Source: an uncultured Lachnospiraceae bacterium (lineage in GTDB: Bacteria > Bacillota > Clostridia > Lachnospirales > Lachnospiraceae). Taken from it: a stretch of 13,395 nt of DNA. A program made the translations under genes and the position numbers. Location of the stretch: the NCBI GenBank assembly GCA_910580005.1, contig CAJTXH010000079.1, positions 1 to 13,395 of the forward strand. The letters are read 5' to 3'. This document shows positions 7,039 to 13,395 of the stretch, in pieces; positions within the stretch are counted from its first letter, which is position 1; every line of letters begins with the position of its first letter. A model generated the notes under the pieces. It saw nothing but the letters and a program-made list of their open reading frames with translations. It searched no databases and had not been told where the DNA came from.

Positions 7039-8514
7039 CTAATTATTTTTCAGGCTTTTTAATAATTCTATGCCCTGTTGTATTACTTTCTGGTATCTTT
7101 TTTCATTTACACTTCTAAGCCATGCAATTTTTCCTGAAATCTCAAGCTGTGTCCCAGAAGGTACAGGAACACCTGAATTTTTTAATTTTTGTGCATTGTG
7201 TATAGAAGCCTTTAATATTTTAACCCATTTTTTAGGAACACCTATTTCTTCGTTATTAATTACTATGCCAGTAATATACTGCCTGTTATTTTTTCTTAAT
7301 ATATGGGTCTTTTCTTTATTAATATGGAAACCTTCTTCTTCAATAATTTTATTAATACTGTTTAAAAAACTGCCTATAGAGAAACTGTCCGTTTCGCCGT
7401 TATAGCTGAAACTCATATCATCAGCGTATCTTGTATATGTAAGCCCTGATTTTTTGCATAAACCATTAATACGCTTATCCATCTGGCTGCATATAATATT
7501 CGTAATTATAGGGCTTGCCGGAGAACCCTGGGGCAGTATCCTGTCTGATGTTTTTATATATTTTATTTCACCTTTTATTTCAAGTGGCATTCTTTCACAG
7601 TAAGTGCAAATCATAGCAAGCAGTGATGATATATAGCCAGAGTAACCAAATGACTGGAATAAGCCTCTTACACGTTCAAATGTAATTGTAGGAAAGAAGT
7701 TTTCCAAATCAATATTTATTAACACGCCAGGGCATGCTTTATGTGTCCTGGCACTGGTAATTACAGACTTTGACTTAATAAACCCATGTGCTGATGTAGA
7801 AACATCTGCTTTCTGCAATATCTTGTCTAATATCTGCCTCTGTGCTGATTTAAGGTGCGTTTTAGGCGCAGCTATATGGCGTGTCCCGCCATTTTTCTTA
7901 GGAACATCAAAGCGGTAATAATTATCAAATGTAATTACATCCCTGTGGTAAACCAGATAACGCAGGATATTGTAATCCATACCCAGGAAACTGGCAAGTT
8001 CTTTGTCCGTTTCAATAACAGGCATCTGGTTTTCTTTAAGTTTCTGTATATCCGTTTCTTTCTTTCCTAAAAGGCTGGAATAGCCTCTGCCAATAAACAA
8101 AATATTTTCAGCTTTGCGCTTTTTCCATGCTTCAGACTTTAGCTGTTTCAGCCTTTCTCTCTCAGCCTTTCTTTCAGCACGCCTTGCTATGGATTCTTTC
8201 ATAATCTCCTGGGCAACAACAGCACGGATTTTCTCATAATCCCATGTATCCTGTAATTCTTTTTTCAGAGAAGAAAGCTTTTTTTCAATCTCATGTTTTT
8301 CATTATATGCATCAGATATTTTTTCAGAAAGTTTCTGGTATTCACCAAGCAGCCGTTTCCTTTCTTTAAAATCTTCCTCTGTTTCATTTTGCTGGCGTTC
8401 ATATGGTGTTGGCAGGTTACTTGGCCAAAATCCATATTCCTGCATTTTAAGTAAAGTAAATTCCTTTTTACCCATTTCATTTACTTGTTTTCTGTATTCA
8501 GCCTTTGTATCCAT
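7039..8514 (-). CDS. Retron-type reverse transcriptase with N-terminal charged extension
   Basis: This 491-residue RNA-dependent DNA polymerase is expected to reverse-transcribe a structured RNA. The RT core (about 195-430) has the finger motif FDVPKKNGGTRHIAAP (202-217) and AHGF (242-245). The palm motif A is DLENFF with catalytic D269, motif B is QGSPASP (329-335), motif C is YADD (363-366, catalytic D365/D366), and motif D lies near GFHINKEKT (395-403). The QGxxxSP form and the short thumb fit retrons rather than diversity-generating or group II RTs. Both retron hallmarks appear as variants: SARTH (254-258) for NAxxH and ITG (414-416) for VTG. Residues 40-140 are highly charged and probably coiled coil, then FIGRGYSSLL (140-149) leads into the core. 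There is no maturase or HNH domain. The ATG overlaps the stop of the SWIM gene (TAATG), so translation is coupled. It is the last gene of a three-gene operon. Confidence 0.92.
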   Translation of the reverse strand: MDTKAEYRKQVNEMGKKEFTLLKMQEYGFWPSNLPTPYERQQNETEEDFKERKRLLGEYQKLSEKISDAYNEKHEIEKKLSSLKKELQDTWDYEKIRAVVAQEIMKESIARRAERKAERERLKQLKSEAWKKRKAENILFIGRGYSSLLGKKETDIQKLKENQMPVIETDKELASFLGMDYNILRYLVYHRDVITFDNYYRFDVPKKNGGTRHIAAPKTHLKSAQRQILDKILQKADVSTSAHGFIKSKSVITSARTHKACPGVLINIDLENFFPTITFERVRGLFQSFGYSGYISSLLAMICTYCERMPLEIKGEIKYIKTSDRILPQGSPASPIITNIICSQMDKRINGLCKKSGLTYTRYADDMSFSYNGETDSFSIGSFLNSINKIIEEEGFHINKEKTHILRKNNRQYITGIVINNEEIGVPKKWVKILKASIHNAQKLKNSGVPVPSGTQLEISGKIAWLRSVNEKRYQKVIQQGIELLKSLKNN

Positions 8515-10289
8515 TATAGCAACATCTCCATAATATCATTTATTTTATATTCCTTGTCATATTCCAAATCTTTTAACTTCAGTAATTTAAAGGAAGCAAC
8601 ATAAAGTGCAAGAATATGTGCACATGGTTCAGAAATATTTTTTGCACCCCTTTTAAACTTACTGCAGCAGCAGCTTACATTTGTAATCTGTCCATCCTGG
8701 TCAATAACAATTTCCGTATTATCAGAAGGCACTAAATGCTTTTTATTTTGGTACTTTGTTGAGAATATGAACTCTTTCCTCCTGGTATATTTCACTGTCA
8801 TATTGTCAAATATAAGCTTGCTGTATTCCTGTACATCTCTTTCAATATCTGTAATTTCATAAAGTTCCTCTGGAATTGGAACATTACACAGCTGCCTGAA
8901 ACGCACTTTATCAGTGGCAATATCAAAATACCCTTCGCCACGCCTGAATAACATACCAATGCCAGCTTTAACAGACTGAGCTTTATTATCCTTTATGTCC
9001 AGAAGGCTGCCATAAATTTTTTCCATAGATAAACAGCGTTTGTCTTTCATTAACCGGTAAACCTGGTCATAGCACCCCTTGCCTGTAAATCCTGCCATAA
9101 TATTGAAAGCAGTCCCTTTTACCCAGTCATTTGATGACCATGAAGAAAATCCAATTACCATCTGCATTGTGCCCATATCAGCACGGATAAACTGTGGCAT
9201 CCCAAACCCCAGCAGGCGTACATAAAATGTCTTTGACAAAGGAATTAACTTTTCAGCTACAAGCCAGCGTCTTCTGCCCCAGATTTTTTCTTCCCTTCTC
9301 TTGCTGCCATTATAAACAGCATTTAAAGTAATAACTGTGCCAAAAGGTTCAAATACAATCTGTACCCTTTGCCCGGGTTCTAAAACCCATTTCATATAGC
9401 GCGGGCTTTTCTTCTCTTTATGCTTCCTTAAAAATGCACATATATCGTACATGTCAGAAGGTGAAAGCTCTACTTCAATGCCAGATAATGCTGCAGCTGA
9501 GGAAACCTGGTTAAAGCCCTTTATCCATGTTTCTGGAAGGTCTATCTTTTTTTCTACATATTCAGGTACAATATCATTATCTATTGTAAAGCCTTCTGGA
9601 TTAACTGACAGGGTAACATCTGTATAACTGCGGAATCTCTGCATCTCCTTTTCTAGTTTTGCCGAAAAATCAATATTTGTCGTTCCAAGTTTTGGTTCTT
9701 GTAACAAATCAAATTCATCCATGGCAACAGACAGGCAGCCATAAACAGACTCATCAATAGAAAATGCCTCAAATGAAACCTGGTCATTATGTACTGTAAT
9801 TACAGGATCTAATACAAACCATAAACTGTAATCCCTGTCTTTTATAAACTTCCAGAAAGCTCTTTCAATTTTATTATAATCTTTCCAGGTATCATATTCA
9901 TCAATTTGTTTTTGCAGGTTTTTTTGTATATCAAGCAGTTTTTTTATTTCATTATTCTGGTGTAAAAGCTGGACATCATAAGCGTCCATTTTTTTCTTAA
10001 GGGCTTCCCTTACATCTGGCATATATTCTTTATGTGCGTTAACCCGTCTTTCAATCTCCTGGTCAAGCCACTCAAAATATTCAGGACGTTCTTTAGTTTT
10101 CTTGCTTGTATCAGAAATAACAATTTCCCTAAGCATAAGCATAGCGTCACGGAATGCTAGCGGATGTTTCAGTTTGCCAGAGAAAGAAACCTTTTCATCA
10201 CGGGATAAGTCAGGGCTTAAACCTAAAGTAGTTTTATCACCAGACTGCATACACCTGGAAGGGCTTGCATATTTATAATTTACTTCCAT
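8514..10289 (-). CDS. SWIM zinc-finger protein of the RT operon
   Basis: This 591-residue protein carries one recognisable domain, a C-terminal SWIM zinc finger with the pattern CxCx(n)CxH: C540, C542, C556 and H558, preceded by a beta-hairpin-like stretch (about 526-539). SWIM domains bind DNA or proteins. A winged-helix-like segment may lie just before it (about 440-500). Residues 85-135 are charged and probably coiled coil. The middle (150-400) is mixed alpha/beta with no motif I recognise. It matches my memory of the WHSWIM component of type XIII retrons. AAAGGAGG lies 10 nt before the ATG, which sits inside the last codons of the upstream gene (10-bp overlap); its own stop overlaps the RT start. 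The likely role is nucleic-acid binding, either as effector or as sensor of the RT product. That role is inference, and no catalytic motif is visible. Confidence 0.85.
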   Translation of the reverse strand: MEVNYKYASPSRCMQSGDKTTLGLSPDLSRDEKVSFSGKLKHPLAFRDAMLMLREIVISDTSKKTKERPEYFEWLDQEIERRVNAHKEYMPDVREALKKKMDAYDVQLLHQNNEIKKLLDIQKNLQKQIDEYDTWKDYNKIERAFWKFIKDRDYSLWFVLDPVITVHNDQVSFEAFSIDESVYGCLSVAMDEFDLLQEPKLGTTNIDFSAKLEKEMQRFRSYTDVTLSVNPEGFTIDNDIVPEYVEKKIDLPETWIKGFNQVSSAAALSGIEVELSPSDMYDICAFLRKHKEKKSPRYMKWVLEPGQRVQIVFEPFGTVITLNAVYNGSKRREEKIWGRRRWLVAEKLIPLSKTFYVRLLGFGMPQFIRADMGTMQMVIGFSSWSSNDWVKGTAFNIMAGFTGKGCYDQVYRLMKDKRCLSMEKIYGSLLDIKDNKAQSVKAGIGMLFRRGEGYFDIATDKVRFRQLCNVPIPEELYEITDIERDVQEYSKLIFDNMTVKYTRRKEFIFSTKYQNKKHLVPSDNTEIVIDQDGQITNVSCCCSKFKRGAKNISEPCAHILALYVASFKLLKLKDLEYDKEYKINDIMEMLL

Positions 10290-13084
10290 AAACTACTGGC
10301 CTCCTTTTGGATACTGGCATATGCCACAAGTGCTCTTTCAGAATTTATTTTACTATTTACGCTTCCAATATCAAGCAGTATAGCTTCTATCTCTTCCTTT
10401 TTTCCAGGAAAATAATTTAAAAACGCAGGAACAGTATTATATAAATATTCTTTATTTTTAGAAACTTTATTTGGCAGATAAAGCAGCGTTTTAAAATAAT
10501 AAATATAAAAATCCGGGTTTACATCTTTTAAACTGGTAAAAGCTTTATGGATTTTTTCTGAAAGAAAAGCTTTTACTTCAGTACATGGATGTTCCATCAT
10601 ACGCACAATAAACTGTCCTGGCAATTTATCACCATACCATGCATCAAGCTTTTCAAGCCCGTACTGGTATGCCCTTTCTACTGGGGAATCCAGTAAAAGC
10701 ATATGCATCTTTTCTCTTCTTCCGGTTTCCATGCCTTCAAAAACAGACTGCGCAGTTTTATTAAGATTATATACATTACATTCAAAAAGAAGCAGCAGGG
10801 TTGTTGCTCTTTCTGCAAGCGGTGCCTGGAGCCTGCCTGCTATTTCTCCCAGTGCTTTTACAAGCCCTGGAGTGCCTGTTTCCAGTACAGACACAATAAC
10901 ACTGTCATTTGGAAGGGCATCCTCTTTAACTGATTTGAGCAGTGAAACCTGGTTATATTCCTTTTCTGTAATCCTTCCATGCTGTAAACTGACATTATCC
11001 AGCGCATCTTTTAATACATCATATGGCATGGAGAATACAATGCTTTCAGCTGTTCCAAGAAGGAATTCCGGGAATTTGCCAAAATTTAATAACAAAGACA
11101 AAAGGTAACGCAGAAATTCCAGTTTTTCCCCTTCTGGTGCAGCGTCCAGCCTGTCTGCTGGATATTGCAGTAATTCCATAACCTGGCTGGAAAGCTTTAT
11201 ATCCTGTTTTCTAAAATCATCACTTCTTCCAGCAAGCGATTTTATAAAAGTGGTATATTCCTGTAATGTAAAATTATTTATATTGTCTTCCAGTACACTG
11301 TACCATACTTCTATATTATCTAAAAAAAGAAAACTGGCAATATCCACAGGCTGGAACTTTCCATTTGTCCGTTTAAAATACTTTTTTGCAGCATTCCATA
11401 AATCCTCAGACTGGGAATCCATAAGGGAAAGCATTATCATTGCATCAAACTCTTGCAATGCCTTTAACTTAGGAAACAGTATTTTCATAAATAACCCGGC
11501 TGTTTCATTATATGGTATTTTTGATGCCTCAACCAGCTCTTTTATTCCATATGTATCAAATTCACGCCTTATAGCAGCTTCTTTTAATATAATATAACAA
11601 AATTCATGCACTGGCTTGGCTTTAGAATTCTTAGCTATATAAACAATATCTTCAATATGCCTGTTCCATACTGCATTATCTTCAACTGTTTTATTTATTA
11701 TTACATCCATAAAATAACGGCTGAAAAAGAAATTAAAAGCAAACCACGGACTGCCATCAATGTCCAGGTTATCATTATCTGTATAGCTGGTGAGCATTTC
11801 ACGCACAGCAGTTATAAATTTCTGTTCATCAGATGCCTTGTATCCGTCAAGTATTCTTCTAAGATAACGTTTATAATAGTTATATGCCCCTGTCCTGCAG
11901 CTTCCCTTAAAATAACAGTCATTTCTTGGTGTATCAAAGTAGTAAGCTATTTTGCCAATGGCATCTGCCATACCATATAAATTTGCCATCTGTATTGTAT
12001 TTTTAAACCGGATATTGTGAATATTCTGTCCATCCATGTAAGTGTTTTTTTCGTATTTTGCTCTATATCCATAAATAATATTATGGTAAGCATAAGGAGT
12101 ATTTAAGTATTCTTCTAACTCACTGCCAGATAGTTTTCTGTAATATAAATCCAGTTCTTTAATATGGAAATCCATTTCAGGCAGTGTCCTGTAAATAAAT
12201 TCCTTATTTTCCTGCATAAGCTTACTGTCAAATATGCTTATATATTGTTCCAGGAAACGTTTTAACCCATTGTGGTACGTTTTTTGTGCCCAGACTGTAT
12301 TACTTTCCAGCAGCCGTCTTGCAGTTTCTAATAAAACAGGATTTTTTTCTTCTGACAGCTCCTGGAAAATACCACATGCCAGTTCTATGCTGGCCACTTT
12401 CAGTATACGTCCATATTCCTCAGCGGAAGGCTGCATTTTAATAAACTGGCTAAGATATTTCTTTCTTGAATATAGCCTTTCTTTTGAAAACATATTTATA
12501 ATAGTTTCCATATAAGGGCTGTCTGGTTCAAAGCCAAAAAAGCTGCAAGGATTACTAATTAACTGGAAATCCTTAAAAGTGGTATTATTTGACTGGAAAT
12601 AAGAAATATAACCAGAGTAAGAGTTTTCTGTATAATAATTAAATCCAGCATCCTGCTCCATATCATAAGAATTTTTTATAATATACCTTTTATCAATCTC
12701 TAAGTATGTATTCCAGGAGTTTGTTTTCCTGTCATAATCCCAGCCTCTGTATGCAGTTTTATATCCTTTTTTATAACATACCAGGTTATTTTCTTTAACA
12801 TAGCATGTATTTGGAACAGAAGGCAGATGGCCATTCATCCCATGAAATACAGCATACTTAGTATATTTTACAACAGGTTTTAACAGATGCCAGTCATAAT
12901 AAGAATAAGAAGAATGTTTCACTTTTTGTTCAAATTCCTGTATACCATACATAATAAGCAGGCATGGGTTATTATGGCTGTCAAATCCCCACAGCAGTAT
13001 TTTACGTACAGGCTCAGTTTCTAATTTCCAGAGCCTTTGTTTTTCATCAGGTGTTAAATCTTTCTCTAACTTAAAGTTTTTCAT
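10280..13084 (-). CDS. Large helical-repeat (ARM/HEAT-like) protein of the RT operon
   Basis: This 934-residue protein is the first gene of the minus-strand operon. The N-terminal part (about 25-190) is beta-rich and unusually aromatic, with clusters such as SSYSYYDW (58-65) and NYYTENSYSGYISYF (149-163). From about 200 to the end it looks almost entirely helical, with ARM/HEAT-like units in the C-terminal third (for example 740-815 and HPCTEVKAFLSEKIHKAF at 832-849). A basic aromatic patch, FKGSCRTGAYNYYKRYLRR (392-410), could contact nucleic acid. I see no nuclease, ATPase or membrane motif. Position and make-up match the ARM component I remember for type XIII retrons. An in-frame TAG lies four codons before the ATG, which fixes the earliest start. 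The only Shine-Dalgarno (AAAGGA, 13099-13104) is 14 nt away, longer than usual. Its stop lies within the start of the SWIM gene. Confidence 0.83.
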   Translation of the reverse strand: MKNFKLEKDLTPDEKQRLWKLETEPVRKILLWGFDSHNNPCLLIMYGIQEFEQKVKHSSYSYYDWHLLKPVVKYTKYAVFHGMNGHLPSVPNTCYVKENNLVCYKKGYKTAYRGWDYDRKTNSWNTYLEIDKRYIIKNSYDMEQDAGFNYYTENSYSGYISYFQSNNTTFKDFQLISNPCSFFGFEPDSPYMETIINMFSKERLYSRKKYLSQFIKMQPSAEEYGRILKVASIELACGIFQELSEEKNPVLLETARRLLESNTVWAQKTYHNGLKRFLEQYISIFDSKLMQENKEFIYRTLPEMDFHIKELDLYYRKLSGSELEEYLNTPYAYHNIIYGYRAKYEKNTYMDGQNIHNIRFKNTIQMANLYGMADAIGKIAYYFDTPRNDCYFKGSCRTGAYNYYKRYLRRILDGYKASDEQKFITAVREMLTSYTDNDNLDIDGSPWFAFNFFFSRYFMDVIINKTVEDNAVWNRHIEDIVYIAKNSKAKPVHEFCYIILKEAAIRREFDTYGIKELVEASKIPYNETAGLFMKILFPKLKALQEFDAMIMLSLMDSQSEDLWNAAKKYFKRTNGKFQPVDIASFLFLDNIEVWYSVLEDNINNFTLQEYTTFIKSLAGRSDDFRKQDIKLSSQVMELLQYPADRLDAAPEGEKLEFLRYLLSLLLNFGKFPEFLLGTAESIVFSMPYDVLKDALDNVSLQHGRITEKEYNQVSLLKSVKEDALPNDSVIVSVLETGTPGLVKALGEIAGRLQAPLAERATTLLLLFECNVYNLNKTAQSVFEGMETGRREKMHMLLLDSPVERAYQYGLEKLDAWYGDKLPGQFIVRMMEHPCTEVKAFLSEKIHKAFTSLKDVNPDFYIYYFKTLLYLPNKVSKNKEYLYNTVPAFLNYFPGKKEEIEAILLDIGSVNSKINSERALVAYASIQKEASSLWK

Positions 13085-13105
13085 TGCTGTAAACTATTTC
13101 CTTTC

Positions 13106-13247
13106 TATAAACAATATAGCAAAATATACTAATGTAGTGGAATGATTTAAAATAGTGTAATATAATAATAGCTGTTACACCAGTTGTGCAATATTGCTTA
13201 TATATTTTTGTATACCAGCTTGCTTTTAGGTAAATTATAAACAATAT
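13106..13247 (-). repeat. 12-bp direct repeat flanking the operon leader
   Basis: TATAAACAATAT occurs at 13106-13117 and 13236-13247 (plus-strand spelling), 130 bp apart. One copy overlaps the -10 region and transcription start of the operon promoter. The other lies just upstream of the ribosome binding site of the first gene, so the pair brackets the leader. The AT-rich setting makes chance possible. Confidence 0.6.
13155..13220 (-). ncRNA. Candidate structured leader RNA (possible site of a retron msr-msd)
   Basis: On the minus-strand transcript two hairpins can be drawn. The larger pairs 13210-13220 with 13170-13180: 11 positions, 9 Watson-Crick, one G-U and one mismatch, with a 29-nt loop containing the palindrome GCAATATTGC (13188-13197). 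The smaller pairs 13175-13180 with 13155-13160 (GTGTAA/TTACAC, 14-nt loop). They share 13175-13180 and so exclude each other, as in an attenuator or a refolding RNA. Because the three genes overlap, this leader is the natural place for a retron RNA. I could not identify flanking a1/a2 arms or the priming G, so msr-msd identity is unproven. Confidence 0.35.
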
Positions 13248-13274
13248 TATATAGTATTTTTACAATATCTTCAA
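13246..13274 (-). promoter_or_regulatory. Promoter of the RT operon
   Basis: On the minus strand TTGAAG (13269-13274) and a perfect TATAAT (13246-13251) are separated by exactly 17 bp, a sigma-A-type promoter. Transcription would begin near 13239, giving a leader of about 155 nt before the first ATG at 13084. The leader is long for a simple ribosome binding site and contains inverted repeats. Confidence 0.75.
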
Positions 13275-13280
13275 GCAATT

Positions 13281-13310
13281 TGTAACAATTATTATAACTT
13301 TACTGTTACA
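13281..13310. promoter_or_regulatory. Possible operator: TGTAAC/GTTACA inverted repeat upstream of the -35
   Basis: TGTAAC (13281-13286) and GTTACA (13305-13310) form a dyad 7 bp upstream of the -35 of the RT operon promoter. Related half-sites recur in the leader: GTTACA at 13174-13179 and TGTAAT at 13157-13162. Half-sites on both sides of a promoter could bind a regulator. The AT-rich context makes this tentative. Confidence 0.35.
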
Positions 13311-13342
13311 TAACCTGATAAATGTAATTAAAAATTTATACA

Positions 13343-13392
13343 CGTCCGTTTCATAAATTTCCAGTTATCCTGTATTTGTGTAAAAACGGACG
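13343..13392. repeat. 9-bp inverted repeat at the window edge
   Basis: CGTCCGTTT (13343-13351) and AAACGGACG (13384-13392) are perfect complements, with a 32-nt AT-rich spacer. This is the only GC-rich dyad in the upstream region. It could be a long-loop terminator of whatever lies further right, part of a structured RNA, or a protein-binding site. The window ends 3 bases later, so its context cannot be judged. Apart from this, the operator-like dyad, the promoter and the leader, I see nothing in the gene-free stretch 13085-13395. Confidence 0.6.
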
Positions 13393-13395
13393 GTT

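Noticed and set aside
7039..8514. Group II intron or diversity-generating RT
   Set aside because: There is no maturase/thumb-X or HNH domain and no intron RNA flanks. Motif B is QGSPASP rather than the SQ-ending form of diversity-generating RTs, and no template/variable repeat pair is visible.
10703..12515. Plus-strand open frames inside the ARM-like gene
   Set aside because: They are antisense to a continuous 934-codon gene, with Cys/Ser-rich low-information translations and no ribosome binding sites.
13085..13395. CRISPR array or tRNA in the gene-free right end
   Set aside because: There are no regularly spaced repeats and no cloverleaf or CCA-type 3' end. The repeats there are two-copy only.

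Overview
This is a low-G+C Firmicutes window, most likely from a Clostridia/Lachnospiraceae gut-type anaerobe. The assignment rests on AT-rich intergenic DNA, strong AGGAGG-type ribosome binding sites, a PcrA of Firmicutes type followed by a small acidic membrane protein, and a Firmicutes-style ABC export cassette. I see no rRNA, tRNA or CRISPR array.

Region 1 (1-4125, plus strand) looks like an accessory cassette. It holds the 3' part of an ABC transporter ATPase, translationally coupled (ATGA overlap) to an FtsX/MacB-type permease of 776 residues. A multi-membrane-span YdcF/DUF218 protein follows. The cassette ends at a degenerate fragment of a serine recombinase (resolvase/invertase family), which suggests past movement of this DNA.

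Region 2 (4126-7038, plus strand) looks like chromosomal backbone. An extended -10 promoter drives the DNA helicase PcrA. A 90-residue single-span membrane protein with a very acidic tail follows, and then a long hairpin terminator shared with the convergent operon on the other strand.

Region 3 (7039-13395, minus strand) is the most interesting part. It is a compact three-gene operon read right to left. The order is a 934-residue helical-repeat protein (ARM/HEAT-like C-terminal half), a 591-residue SWIM zinc-finger protein, and a 491-residue retron-type reverse transcriptase with a long charged N-terminal extension. All three genes overlap (10 bp and 1 bp), so they are almost certainly co-translated. 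A well-formed promoter (TTGAAG-17-TATAAT) lies about 160 bp upstream of the first gene. The composition matches my recollection of the computationally defined, experimentally little-explored type XIII retrons (RT + WHSWIM + ARM). A retron needs an msr-msd non-coding RNA, and the overlaps leave no room for one between the genes. The structured leader at 13085-13240 is therefore the best candidate location, but I could not prove an msr-msd there. The likely role of the operon is anti-phage defence: the RT makes an RNA-templated DNA and the SWIM and ARM proteins act as effector, toxin or sensor. That role is inferred from the family.
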